Notes under the pieces: model-generated
What the model saw: the letters and a program-made list of their open reading frames with translations, nothing else
Database searches by the model: none
Told to the model about the DNA's origin: nothing
NCBI GenBank assembly: GCA_902479095.1
Contig: CABSNL010000013.1
Span: forward strand, 1-41,941
Reading direction: 5' to 3'
Length of the DNA: 41,941 nucleotides
Source of the DNA: an uncultured Collinsella sp.
Lineage (GTDB): Bacteria > Actinomycetota > Coriobacteriia > Coriobacteriales > Coriobacteriaceae
Position numbers and translations under genes: made by a program
Part shown: piece by piece, positions 24,603-35,883 of the stretch
Position numbering within the stretch: position 1 is the first letter of the stretch
How the letters are laid out: each line of letters begins with the position of its first letter

Positions 24603-27380
24603 TTACTTGCGACCGAACTTAATCTTGATGGCGCGCTTGAGCGCGTACTTGCCCAGGCTTGGGAGCTTTTGCTCGTATTTGACCATCGTGGAGCACTCGG
24701 GGCGGTCGCGATCCAGATGGATGGCGTCAAACGCGCACTTGGTGGTGCACAGGCCGCAGCCGATGCACTTGTTGGGGTCGACGATCGAGGCGCCGCAGCC
24801 CAGGCAGCGGGCGGTCTCGACGCGCACCTGCTCCTCGGTAAAGGTCTCAACATACTCGCTAAACGGCGCAGCCTTCTCGCGTTCGCGGTCCACATGCGCA
24901 ACCTCGCGGCTCGCGTTGTCGTAGCTCTCGAGCACAACGTCGTCGCGGTCGAGCGCGGTGTAGCGGCGCTGATTGCGGCCGATGGTGAGCGTGGATCCCG
25001 GCTGCACAAAGCGATGGATGGACACGGCGGCCTCGTGGCCGGCGGCGATAGCGTCGATGGCAAAGCTGGGGCCGGTGTAGACGTCGCCGCCCACAAAGAT
25101 GTCTGGCTCGGCGGTCTGGTAGGTCTGGGGATCGGCAAGGGCACCCTGGCCGCGGCCGAGCTCCACCTTGGAGCCAGCCAGCAGGTCGCCCCACACAATG
25201 GACTGGCCAATCGACATGACGACACGGTCGGCATCGACACGGCGCAGATCGTTCTCGTCGTACTCGGGCGCAAAACGGCCCTCGTCGTCAAAGACACGCG
25301 TGCAGCGCTTGAAGGTGATACCGCACACACGACCGGCCTCGTCCAGGTGAATCTCCTTGGGGCCCCAACCGCAGCTGATGTGAGCGCCGTCCTCAACGGC
25401 CTCGCGACGTTCCTCCTCGCTGGCGGGCATCTGGACCTCGCTCTCCAGGCAGAACATCTCAACGTGCTCAGAGCCCAGACGGCAGGCGTTGCGGGCAACG
25501 TCGATGGCCACGTTGCCGCCGCCCACCACAATGGTGCGGCCGGACAGGGTATCGATCTTGCCGCTGTTAACCTCGCGAAGGAAGTCGACGGCCACGGTCA
25601 CGTCCTCGGCATCCTCGCCCGGAATACCGGCAAGGCGACCGCCCTGGCAGCCGATGGCCACATAAAAGGCCTTAAAGCCCTGCGCGCGTAGCTCGTCGAG
25701 CGTCACATCGCGACCGACCTCAACGCCATAGCGGAACTCAGCACCCATCAGGTGAATGACCTCGACCTCGGCCTCGATAACATCCTTCTGCAGCTTAAAG
25801 CTGGGAATGCCGTAGGTGAGCATGCCGCCCGGGCGCTCGTTCTTCTCGAATACGACGGGCTTGTAGCCCTTCTCGGCCAGATAGAAGGCACAGGACAGGC
25901 CGGCCGGACCGGCACCGATAATGGCAATCTTCTGATCGAAGCCGCCAGCGCGCGTCGGAGTCACCACAGGTGGGACATAGCGAGTCGCGGCATCCAGATC
26001 GCGCTGGGCGATGAACTTCTTGACCTCGTCGATGGCCACGGCGGCGTCCACACGGCCGCGGGTGCAGGCGTCCTCGCAGCGGCGGTTGCACACACGGCCG
26101 CAGATAGCGGGCAGCGGGTTCTCGCGCTTAATGAGTGCTAGGGCCTCGTCATAGCGACCCTGAGCCGCGAGCTTCAAATAGCCCTGAACGGCAACGTGCG
26201 CGGGGCAGGCCGTCTTGCAGGGAGCGGTGCCGGACTCATGCGTCTCGATGCGGTTGTCGTTGCGGTAGTTGGGCGACCACTTGGTGTGGTCCCACTTGGT
26301 AGCGTCGGGCAGCTCCTGGCGCGGATACTCGGGCACCTGTCCGCCGGCCTTTTTGCTGCAGAGCTTCTGGCCCAGCTTGGCGGCGCCGGCCGGACACACC
26401 TCGACGCAGCGACCGCAGGCCACGCACTTGTCCTTCTCGACCTTAGCGACATAGGCCGAGCGCGACAGGTTGGGCGTGTTGAACAGCTGCGAGGTGCGCA
26501 GGGCGTAGCACACGTTGACGTTGCAGTTGCAGATGGCGAAGATCTTGTTCTCGCCGTCGATATTAGTGATCTGGTGCACAAAGCCGTTGTCCTCGGCCCG
26601 GCGCAAGATGTCGTAAACCTCGTCGCGGGTCACGTAATGGCCACGATCGGTCTCAACCACGTAGTCGGCCATATCGCCCACGGCGATGCACCAATCGGCC
26701 GGGTCGTCGGCGCAGCCCTCACCCATCACGCGACGGCTCGCGCGGCAGCTACAGGTGCTGGCGGCATATTTGCCATCGTATTTGTCGAGCCAATGCTCGA
26801 TATGCTCGATCGGCACCGAGGTGCTCGCGGCGTCGATGGCCTTCTCGACCGGAATGACGTGCATGCCGATGCCGGCGCCTCCGGGCGGCACCATCGGCGT
26901 GGCCTTGGACAGCGGTCCCTTGGACGCCTGCTCAAAGAACTTGGCATAGACCGGGTGCTCCTCGAGCTGGCTCACGCGCATGTTGAGGAACTCGGCAGAA
27001 CCCGGCACCAGCATGGGCAACACCCATTGCTTGGCGCGCTCGGGATTTTCCCAGTTGTACTCGAGCAGACCCGTGTAGCTCATGTCGTCGAGCATCTTCT
27101 CGATCTGGGCCTCGGGCATGCCGGTGAGCTTGACCATCTCGGGCAGCGTGTAGGGACGGCGCATCTTCATCTTGCAGAGCACCTCGGCCTGCTCGTCGGT
27201 CGCGGCCTCGGCAAACGACCAGTACTCGTAGCCCAGCAGCTCGTCGCGATGCAACAAACGGTTGGTGCAGTGCTCGCACAGCTTGACAATGGCCTCGCGC
27301 GGATGCTCCGGCAGCGGCGGCACGAACTCCGAACCGATATCGGGCTCGGTGTAGCTAATCCCCGGTCCGTTGAGAATCAT
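24603..27380 (-). CDS. Large Fe-S/FAD NAD(P)-linked oxidoreductase (GltD-like)
   Basis: A 925-residue cytoplasmic flavoprotein. Residues 1-300 form a domain of unknown role with a Cys-rich CSCRASRR segment and a winged-helix-like part. A ferredoxin motif CVACGRCVEVCP lies near 318. A GltD/DPD-type helical Fe-S domain (CKTACPAHV, CGRVCNRRCEDAC) follows, then an FAD Rossmann fold (GAGPAGLS, near 487) and a pyridine-nucleotide fold (GGGNVAID, near 617). Two more 4Fe-4S motifs end it (CLGCGAS and CIGCGLCTTKC, near 860-880). It should pass electrons between NAD(P)H and an unknown partner. The ATG at 27380 follows AGAAGGGA. The divergent TetR gene and paired palindromes suggest regulation; hypA lies downstream. 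Confidence 0.85.
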   Translation of the reverse strand: MILNGPGISYTEPDIGSEFVPPLPEHPREAIVKLCEHCTNRLLHRDELLGYEYWSFAEAATDEQAEVLCKMKMRRPYTLPEMVKLTGMPEAQIEKMLDDMSYTGLLEYNWENPERAKQWVLPMLVPGSAEFLNMRVSQLEEHPVYAKFFEQASKGPLSKATPMVPPGGAGIGMHVIPVEKAIDAASTSVPIEHIEHWLDKYDGKYAASTCSCRASRRVMGEGCADDPADWCIAVGDMADYVVETDRGHYVTRDEVYDILRRAEDNGFVHQITNIDGENKIFAICNCNVNVCYALRTSQLFNTPNLSRSAYVAKVEKDKCVACGRCVEVCPAGAAKLGQKLCSKKAGGQVPEYPRQELPDATKWDHTKWSPNYRNDNRIETHESGTAPCKTACPAHVAVQGYLKLAAQGRYDEALALIKRENPLPAICGRVCNRRCEDACTRGRVDAAVAIDEVKKFIAQRDLDAATRYVPPVVTPTRAGGFDQKIAIIGAGPAGLSCAFYLAEKGYKPVVFEKNERPGGMLTYGIPSFKLQKDVIEAEVEVIHLMGAEFRYGVEVGRDVTLDELRAQGFKAFYVAIGCQGGRLAGIPGEDAEDVTVAVDFLREVNSGKIDTLSGRTIVVGGGNVAIDVARNACRLGSEHVEMFCLESEVQMPASEEERREAVEDGAHISCGWGPKEIHLDEAGRVCGITFKRCTRVFDDEGRFAPEYDENDLRRVDADRVVMSIGQSIVWGDLLAGSKVELGRGQGALADPQTYQTAEPDIFVGGDVYTGPSFAIDAIAAGHEAAVSIHRFVQPGSTLTIGRNQRRYTALDRDDVVLESYDNASREVAHVDREREKAAPFSEYVETFTEEQVRVETARCLGCGASIVDPNKCIGCGLCTTKCAFDAIHLDRDRPECSTMVKYEQKLPSLGKYALKRAIKIKFGRK

Positions 27381-27474
27381 GGTTGTCCCTTCTCTTGCCA
27401 CAGCCCGGCGAGACCGCGGCACCCCTCTTTTTTTGCAGGCCGGGCATGCCCCCATGCCGTTCACCCGCCATTAG

Positions 27475-27512
27475 TTGACATTGTGTCAAAAATAGTATTG
27501 ACGAACCGTCAA
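27475..27512. promoter_or_regulatory. Twin palindromic operators in divergent promoter region
   Basis: TTGACATTGTGTCAA (27475-27489) and TTGACGAACCGTCAA (27498-27512) share the form TTGAC-N5-GTCAA with centres 23 bp apart, close to two helix turns. A third partial match, CGAACGGTCA, is at 27533. They lie between the reverse oxidoreductase gene and the forward TetR gene, so they are the likely TetR operator, controlling both directions. Confidence 0.7.
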
Positions 27513-27570
27513 CAATATTCAAGACTGTTAGGCGAACGGTCAGGCAAAAGAGGATGAAAGGCGGCAAAAC

Positions 27571-28233
27571 ATGGGCAACAACACAGCAGATACCTCTGTG
27601 GTCGATGCCGTTCCCGCATCCGATAGCGCGGCAAAGCGCCTGACGGGCGACGAACGCCGTCGCGAGATCCTCGATGCCGTGCGCACCGTAAGCTCCGAGC
27701 TGGGCGTATCCCACCTATCGGTATCGGCCGTGACCAAGCGAGCCGGCTGCACGCGTTCATTGTTCTACCACTACTTTGCCGATATGGACGCCGCCGTCAC
27801 CGCTGTTATGGACGAGGCGATCGACGGCTTTATCTCCGAGCTCGAGCAGTGGAACGCCGGCCGCACCGTCGGCGATATCGAGGGCGCGCTCGACACCATC
27901 GCCCCGCTCTTTAAGCGCCTGGTCGCCAGCGGCCACGAGCTGCCGAGCACGCTCACCTCGAGCAGCGGCGCGCTCTACGGCGGCTTTTTGCACAACGTGG
28001 TCCAGCGCGTGGCGCAGTATATCTGCGACACCACCGTGGTGGATTTTGTCGCCCATCATGAGCTACGCATCGATCATGTCTACGAGACGTTCTACACCCT
28101 CATCATGGGGTTGTTGATGTATATCCGCACGCACCCCGATGTGCCCGACGAGACGGTCAAGGAAATCATCGCCTCGACACTCCACATCGAGGGCTATACC
28201 GCCAAGTATCCGGAGCGCAAGCCCCAGAACTGA
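27571..28233 (+). CDS. TetR/AcrR family transcriptional regulator
   Basis: A 220-residue repressor-type protein. The DNA-binding domain is at about residues 26-75 (RREILDAVRTVSSELGVSHLSVSAVTKRAGCTRSLFYHYFADMD), with the FYHYF recognition-helix end typical of TetR. The C-terminal all-helical part is the ligand and dimer domain; the ligand is unknown. It diverges from the Fe-S/FAD oxidoreductase and precedes a membrane protein by 63 bp on the same strand. AAAGGCGG lies before the ATG. The palindromes at 27475-27512 suit autoregulation. Confidence 0.9.
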   Translation: MGNNTADTSVVDAVPASDSAAKRLTGDERRREILDAVRTVSSELGVSHLSVSAVTKRAGCTRSLFYHYFADMDAAVTAVMDEAIDGFISELEQWNAGRTVGDIEGALDTIAPLFKRLVASGHELPSTLTSSSGALYGGFLHNVVQRVAQYICDTTVVDFVAHHELRIDHVYETFYTLIMGLLMYIRTHPDVPDETVKEIIASTLHIEGYTAKYPERKPQN

Positions 28234-28296
28234 CGACATTTGGCCAAACTGCCCGCGATCAGAAGAGGGGCCGCGGGCGTGTGAAAGGAGAGCAGC

Positions 28297-29304
28297 ATGC
28301 TGTTCGATGTTTGGGGTAGCGATACCCTTATCCACTGGGCCGGCTGGGCCATGGTCTTTATTGGCCTGATCGTGCTCAACGAGGTCGGCCGCCGCACCAA
28401 GCTGGGCGCGGCAATCATCTTTGGCGTGGCTCCGCTGGCCATGACCATCTACTGCGTCGCCATCGCCATCGGCGTCTCGCAGGGCGCCGAGTGGGCGCTC
28501 ACCAACCCCACCCATGTGTACCAGAACAGCTGGTTCCACTACGCCAAGGTATACGCAGCGCTGGCCGGTTGCTGGGGCTTCATTGCCATTAAGTACCAGT
28601 GGGGCAAGATCGGCAAGGCGCATTGGTTCCGCGCATGGCCGTTTGTAATCGTCGCCATCAACATCATGATCGCCGTCGTGTCCGACTTCGAGAGCGCCTA
28701 TCACTTCTTTGTACTGGGCGAATCCACCTGGGTCACCTCCGAAGGTGCTACGCAGCTGGCCGGCTGGAACAACGTGTTCAACGGCATCGCCGGTATCATC
28801 AACATCTTCTGCATGACCGGTTGGTGGAGCGTCTATGCCTCCGAGGATCAGACCGACATGCTGTGGCCCGACATGACCTGGGTCTACATCATCGCCTACG
28901 ATATCTGGAACTTCTGCTACACCTACAACTGCCTGCCCACCCACTCCTGGTTCTGCGGCTTTGCGCTGCTGCTGGCGCCCACCGTTGCCGCCTTTATCTG
29001 GAACAAGGGCGGCTGGATCCAGAACCGCGCCTTTACGCTGGCCATTTGGTGCATGTTTGCCCAGGTGTTCCCGTACTTCCAGGAGGAGTCCATCTTTGTG
29101 ACCCACTCCACGCTCGACCCCGGCGCCGCTACCGCGGTCTCAATCACCGCACTGGTCGCCAACGTCGCCGCGATCATCTACATCGCCTACCGCGCCAAGA
29201 AGCTCGGCCGCAACCCCTACAAGCAGGATGTCTTTGAGGGCACCAACGATTGGGAGAAGGCCACCGCCCGCCGCGCCAAGGTTGATTACGCGCACGCCGA
29301 GTAA
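28297..29304 (+). CDS. Multipass membrane protein, DUF5692-like, function unknown
   Basis: A 335-residue integral membrane protein with about eight to nine hydrophobic segments and a high content of Trp, Tyr and His in or near membrane segments (for example HWAGWAMVF, NSWFHYAKVY, WPDMTWVYIIAYDIWNFCYTYN). I recall such proteins as DUF5692 in Coriobacteriia and Firmicutes, without known activity. The C-terminal 40 residues are charged and cytoplasmic. AAAGGAG lies six bases before the ATG. It is 63 bp downstream of tetR and has a strong terminator after it, so tetR and this gene are probably one transcript. It may work with the oxidoreductase across the promoter, for instance as a substrate transporter. 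Confidence 0.75.
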   Translation: MLFDVWGSDTLIHWAGWAMVFIGLIVLNEVGRRTKLGAAIIFGVAPLAMTIYCVAIAIGVSQGAEWALTNPTHVYQNSWFHYAKVYAALAGCWGFIAIKYQWGKIGKAHWFRAWPFVIVAINIMIAVVSDFESAYHFFVLGESTWVTSEGATQLAGWNNVFNGIAGIINIFCMTGWWSVYASEDQTDMLWPDMTWVYIIAYDIWNFCYTYNCLPTHSWFCGFALLLAPTVAAFIWNKGGWIQNRAFTLAIWCMFAQVFPYFQEESIFVTHSTLDPGAATAVSITALVANVAAIIYIAYRAKKLGRNPYKQDVFEGTNDWEKATARRAKVDYAHAE

Positions 29305-29373
29305 CGTGCCCGGTGCAAACGCCGCTTGAATGTGAAGCCGCCTGGCCGACTCCGCGCAATGCACGTATTGCAT

Positions 29374-29413
29374 GCCCCCGGAAAGCGATTTGTCCGCTTT
29401 CCGGGGGCTTTTT
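29374..29413 (+). terminator. Strong intrinsic terminator
   Basis: Perfect 14-bp stem GCCCCCGGAAAGCG / CGCTTTCCGGGGGC (29374-29387, 29395-29408), 7-base loop, then TTTTTG. It ends the tetR/DUF5692 transcript. The rest of 29305-29544 shows no gene. Confidence 0.92.
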
Positions 29414-29544
29414 GTTGTTGCGCGCATCCACGCACATATTCAAAACCTCTCACACAGATAAAATCAGATTTCCGATCGCCTGACAGCTCTATATGACTCT
29501 GTTTTTGGGTACATTGTTGTCCCGATATTGAGCTTGGGGGATGT

Positions 29545-31041
29545 ATGAATGATGAGACGATGGGCCAAGAGGATGCGGCCCAAGATGCAGAAGCTTGCGC
29601 TGAGGCCTTGGAGAGCTTAGACCGGATTTCACTCGATGAGATTGCGTTTGACGATTCGGGCGTTGATGTGCAGGATGAGCCGGAAACCGAGGCGCAGTCC
29701 GATGATCAGGATGCAGGCGACGTTGAGCCTGCCGAGGATGAGGCAGATCACGAAGACGCCGAAAGCGAGGCCGGCAACCAGCCCGAATCCGACACGGACG
29801 AGGAAACCGTCTTGCTCGACAGCTTACCGGCCGAGGATTCGCTGACTCGCGAGCTTCCTGGCCTGGGTTCCGCACCAGCCGTGGATGAGACCATCGCCAT
29901 GGGCGATATTCCCCTGCCGTCCGTTCCCTCGGCACACGAAGCCGAGGTCCGCCATCGCAAGATGTCGCCCAAGCGCCGCAATCTGATGGTTGCCGGTGTC
30001 GTGGCCGTCGCGCTCGTCGTCGGCGGTGCAGGCCATGCTGCCTGGAACGGATATCAGCAAGAGCAGGCTGCCGCTGTCGCCGCCAATGCCCACACGATGA
30101 TGTCAGTGCAGATTGGCGTGCATGCCGCGGGCCTCGACTGTTCCACCGGTTCCAAGATTCCCGTACAGGTAAGCGGTCAGGACGCTGATGGCTCCTCCGT
30201 GAGCGAAACGCTCTATGTTGACGAGCACGGCCGCGGCATCAAACTGCTGCCCGGCGATTACACGCTCTCCATCGCTGCCTCCCCCATCGCGGCCGACGGC
30301 ACCATCTATACCGTCCCGACCACCAAGACGCAGGTCACCGTTAAGAGCGATGGACAGGATTTAAGTGCCCAGGCCACCTTTAAGCTCAAGGTGCCTTCGG
30401 CCGACACGGTAACCGACGACCAGATCGATGCCGCCGCCAAGTATGCCGAGGAGGGCGGTGCGAGCTCCGCCGCCACCGCCAAGGTACTCCAGCAGGCGGC
30501 AACCGCGCGGCGCGACGCCGCCGTCAATGCCGTGAGCGCTCAAAAGGCACAGGCATCCCGTGATGCTGACGCTCGCCACAAGGCAACCGACCTCTACCAG
30601 CTCGATATCCCCGTCGAGTGGTACGGCAAGGTCGCAACTTGGCAAAACGGAAGCACGCTATGCATCTATCTGGGCGACGACGCCAATACGCCGCTCGTGA
30701 CGCTCGTCGCGGTGCGCGAGGGCGAGAGCTTTACGCCCGATGAAGGCGATACAGTTTTGGGTGCGGCCAATCTAGGCAACGGTTATACCGTCTACGCCAG
30801 CGGCCCCGTCTATCCGTACGTGGTGCCCCAGACCATCAACGGACGGACGCAGAACCCCGTGTCAACCTACCCCATGGACACGGCCATTGAGCTTGTCGAG
30901 CTTACGACCGGCAACCGCTACACCTATAGCCAGATCAAGAACGTACTGGTCGGCAAAGACGGCAAAGCCGACGCCGCGACCAAACTCGAGACCGACTACC
31001 TCGCCCAGATTCTCCTGCCGAGTATCAAAGCCCAGGACTAG
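29545..31041 (+). CDS. Membrane-anchored protein with acidic N-terminus, function unknown
   Basis: A 498-residue protein that I do not recognise. Residues 1-140 are strongly acidic and low-complexity (Asp, Glu, Ala), probably disordered and cytoplasmic. A basic KRR stretch precedes one membrane helix (about 147-168). The outer part begins with a possible beta-sandwich (about 180-290), then an Ala-rich helical stretch (290-350) and a second compact domain (about 355-498). This layout recalls cytoplasmic-tail wall or signalling proteins, and the acidic front resembles the N-terminus of the phosphatase at 840, but no enzyme motif is seen. GGGGGA precedes the ATG. It stands alone behind a terminator. 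Confidence 0.75.
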   Translation: MNDETMGQEDAAQDAEACAEALESLDRISLDEIAFDDSGVDVQDEPETEAQSDDQDAGDVEPAEDEADHEDAESEAGNQPESDTDEETVLLDSLPAEDSLTRELPGLGSAPAVDETIAMGDIPLPSVPSAHEAEVRHRKMSPKRRNLMVAGVVAVALVVGGAGHAAWNGYQQEQAAAVAANAHTMMSVQIGVHAAGLDCSTGSKIPVQVSGQDADGSSVSETLYVDEHGRGIKLLPGDYTLSIAASPIAADGTIYTVPTTKTQVTVKSDGQDLSAQATFKLKVPSADTVTDDQIDAAAKYAEEGGASSAATAKVLQQAATARRDAAVNAVSAQKAQASRDADARHKATDLYQLDIPVEWYGKVATWQNGSTLCIYLGDDANTPLVTLVAVREGESFTPDEGDTVLGAANLGNGYTVYASGPVYPYVVPQTINGRTQNPVSTYPMDTAIELVELTTGNRYTYSQIKNVLVGKDGKADAATKLETDYLAQILLPSIKAQD

Positions 31042-31114
31042 CCTGGCGCAGCAAGGTGCTCCCCAACCGTGATGAAGGAGCCAGGAGGTCCTGACCCCAC
31101 AGGTCCATAGATGA

Positions 31115-32467
31115 TTAGGCAAGGAGCCACTTCCATGCGGGCATAACGTGTACCACACCGTGCTCGCATGGAATATCGGTCCGTTCATCCATGGTAACGA
31201 TTGCCGACTCGCTAAGATCGAAATGGGCCATCGAGGCATCAAGCGCGGCAATTTCGCGCTCGCGCGTTTTCTCACGTGCCATATCCGCACTCACCTGAAT
31301 CAGGCTATAAGCCCGCATGAGAAGCGCGTCCCCAGCCACAAAGTCCACCTCATGGCTTTTGCTCTTCTCTTTAATCAGCAGGCGGCAGACCGAGCCGGTC
31401 CTCACCGCGGGAGTCTTTCTTCTTAGCGCATTGAACACTGCGGTCTCGAGCCTCTGGCCCTGGTCCAATGCCGATGCCGGAGAGAATGCTCCAAACATCG
31501 CAGGGTCGACAGCGTAGACCTTAGACGCAGACCGCATGTTATTTGCCAGTGAACGCGTGAACTCCGGCACAGAAAATAACAGGTAGGCGTCCTCATAATA
31601 CTCAAGTAAATCGCTGAGCGAATTACGACTGACGGGTATCTGTCTGCTCTTGAACTCGTTGTACACTTTGTTCACTGACAGCTCTCGTCCCGAAGATGCC
31701 ATACACCGCGTCAAGAACAGCGATGCCAGGCGAGGGTTCTTGACGTCGTAACGTTCAACGACGTCCATGGCGACCGTTCGCGAAGCATATTCCTGTAGCA
31801 GCTGAATCGCGTCTGCAGGCGTCTGCTCAAGTGTCGCGATGAATCCCCCTTGTTCAAGATACCCGATCAGATGATGTCGAAGCAGCGCTGCATCGCTCGG
31901 GGAAAAGGTCGCATCTGGCTCGGGGACGCTCCCCGTCTTATATCGAACGTATTCCGAAAAACTCAACGGAAAAAGCTCTCGCACAAGAGAACGACCCCTG
32001 AACTCGCTCTTAAGTTCTGAGGACAGCATCTTGGAAGAAGATCCCGTCACATAGACGGTCGCTTTCTCCGTATCGACTACACGCCGCAGAAACGCACCCC
32101 ATTCGGGAATTTCCTGGATCTCGTCAAAGAAAATGTAAGCGCCCTCGGTTCGAGCAACAGGATACAGTGCATAGAACGTGTCGAGCACGTCCGCCAGCAG
32201 CGATGGCTCATACGGGCGCAAGCGCTCATCCTCAAAATTGAAGTAAAGCATCCGGTCAAGCTCGACGCCCCGGCTCTGAAGCCGCCGCATCTCCTGATAC
32301 AGGCGATACGTCTTTCCACAACGGCGGGCCCCCACAATCACATTTACGATGTTGTCGCGCTTTGGCTCCTGTGGGTTTCCTAGATCAAGGTCTCGCTCAA
32401 AGACCTGCGGAACCCCCTGCTGTTCAAAGTCCTTTATTTTCTGGGCGATCAAGTCGTTGAATGCCAT
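31115..32467 (-). CDS. AAA-family ATPase with DUF4143 C-terminal domain
   Basis: A 450-residue protein of the AAA_14/DUF4143 group. Walker A GARRCGKTY (near residue 46), Walker B YIFFDEIQE (near 111) and a sensor-like VTGSSSKML are clear. The C-terminal half has the DUF4143 pattern with a SEYVRYK segment and a nuclease-like late region (SHEVDFVAGD). These proteins are common and variable; cellular roles are mostly unknown, and some may act in defence or toxin-like systems. GGAG lies just before the ATG at 32467. The promoter is embedded in a 23-bp inverted repeat, which suggests tight control. Confidence 0.88.
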   Translation of the reverse strand: MAFNDLIAQKIKDFEQQGVPQVFERDLDLGNPQEPKRDNIVNVIVGARRCGKTYRLYQEMRRLQSRGVELDRMLYFNFEDERLRPYEPSLLADVLDTFYALYPVARTEGAYIFFDEIQEIPEWGAFLRRVVDTEKATVYVTGSSSKMLSSELKSEFRGRSLVRELFPLSFSEYVRYKTGSVPEPDATFSPSDAALLRHHLIGYLEQGGFIATLEQTPADAIQLLQEYASRTVAMDVVERYDVKNPRLASLFLTRCMASSGRELSVNKVYNEFKSRQIPVSRNSLSDLLEYYEDAYLLFSVPEFTRSLANNMRSASKVYAVDPAMFGAFSPASALDQGQRLETAVFNALRRKTPAVRTGSVCRLLIKEKSKSHEVDFVAGDALLMRAYSLIQVSADMAREKTREREIAALDASMAHFDLSESAIVTMDERTDIPCEHGVVHVMPAWKWLLA

Positions 32468-32475
32468 GATTCTCC

Positions 32476-32535
32476 AATCTTGCTCTCTAGCTAATCAAAA
32501 TTATAGCGATTCTTGATTAATTAGAGAGCAAGATT
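32476..32535 (-). promoter_or_regulatory. Promoter within a 23-bp inverted repeat
   Basis: Arms 32476-32498 and 32513-32535 match at 21 of 23 positions; they begin AATCTTGCTCTCTA on both strands. The 14-base centre carries TATAAT on the reverse strand (32505-32500), pointing at the ATPase gene whose start is 9 bp away from the arm. The repeat could be an operator, or a hairpin that hides the ribosome site. Confidence 0.65.
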
Positions 32536-32697
32536 ATGTCTGACTTGATTAACGCTTAAGCAAGTTTTTTCACTATTACTGCTCGAAGGATGCCGAGTGG
32601 CTGAGAGGACAACCAAGCCCGAATGCGACTCCCTGGACAGTCGATTTGGGACGGGGCTTTTTTGACTACCGTCCCCCTGTAGAAAAATCCCTAACGC

Positions 32698-32764
32698 AGT
32701 TGCGGTGAAATAGGGATTGTTTTTGCTGGTCAAACCGCAAAACAGTCCCTATTTCACCGCAACT
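32698..32764. repeat. Hairpin repeat family 1, copy 3
   Basis: Arms AGTTGCGGTGAAATAGGGA (32698) and TCCCTATTTCACCGCAACT (32746) pair perfectly over 19 bp; an inner TTTTGC / GCAAAA hairpin with GGT/ACC extension. The arm ends differ from copies 1 and 2 but stay complementary. It ends 24 bp past the stop of the small reverse gene at 32789. The remaining bases of 32536-32697 hold a short GGGACGG / CCGTCCC dyad and no gene. Confidence 0.85.
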
Positions 32765-32788
32765 TTTTGGTGGCCTTTTTGGTGGCAC

Positions 32789-32983
32789 TCAGCGCCAGGG
32801 GTCGGCTTCGAACAGCGGCTCGCGCTCGGGGCGGCGATCGCTGTAGGGATCGTAGCCGTCATCGTCCTCGTTCTCGGCACGGATGTAGGGGTCGCGCGGC
32901 TTGGGCACCGGTTTCGGCGCGGGCCTTGGTGCGGCGGACGCTATCTCAGCCGCCGGCGCGCTTGTCTTGATCTCGTCTTTCAT
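32789..32983 (-). CDS. Small charged, proline-rich protein of unknown function
   Basis: A 64-residue protein (MKDEIK...). It has a Pro/Ala/Lys-rich middle (APRPAPKPVPKPRDPY) and a very charged end rich in Asp, Glu and Arg, closing with DPWR. There is no membrane segment. Third-codon bases are mostly G or C as in neighbouring genes, and AAGGAG lies eight bases before this ATG (an ATG at 32989 is too close to that site), so it looks real. It lies 51 bp past the clpB terminator on the same strand. I know no family for it. Confidence 0.6.
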   Translation of the reverse strand: MKDEIKTSAPAAEIASAAPRPAPKPVPKPRDPYIRAENEDDDGYDPYSDRRPEREPLFEADPWR

Positions 32984-33033
32984 CTGCATAGCTCCTTACA
33001 TCGCATCCGTTCGGCATCATCGATTGTCGCACG

Positions 33034-33068
33034 AAAAAGGGCGGCGGACCCGATTGGATCCACCGCCC
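33034..33068 (-). terminator. clpB terminator
   Basis: Stem of 33039-33051 with 33056-33068 (13 bp with two G-T pairs on the reverse strand), 4-base loop, followed by TTTTTCG on the reverse strand. It lies 46 bp past the clpB stop. Confidence 0.88.
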
Positions 33069-33114
33069 TTGGCGTTTAGAGACGACTGGCAGATTTTAAG
33101 GCATGGCCCAAAAT

Positions 33115-35742
<2,628 letters not shown>

Positions 35743-35819
35743 GGAATCACCTCTCTTGGGGTGGCCGCCCTACGGGGCGGCTTCACGTTGTTCGAGAAGT
35801 ATTGTTGCCAGCTTTGTAC

Positions 35820-35857
35820 AATCTTATACACAAATCTAAGTCTCTATATATAAGATT
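35820..35857 (-). promoter_or_regulatory. Inverted repeat in clpB promoter region
   Basis: AATCTTATA (35820) and TATAAGATT (35849) form a 9-bp perfect dyad 77 bp upstream of clpB. The left arm supplies a TGTGTATAAG extended -10 on the reverse strand. It does not match the HspR (HAIR) or CIRCE operators as I know them. Confidence 0.45.
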
Positions 35858-35883
35858 TTCTGAGTGTTTCCACGACATGCAAA

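Noticed and set aside
24603..27464. Longer start of the oxidoreductase at 27464
   Set aside because: The added 28 residues are basic and unlike the family, and the ATG at 27380 has a good AGAAGGGA site at the right distance.
32590..32660. TPP-riboswitch-like word GGCTGAGA and a tRNA-like D-arm
   Set aside because: The other conserved riboswitch parts are missing, and no thiamine gene or full tRNA fold follows.
35743..35880. HspR (HAIR) or CIRCE operator before clpB
   Set aside because: I searched for CTTGAGT-N7-ACTCAAG and the CIRCE dyad and saw neither; only an unrelated AATCTTATA dyad is present.
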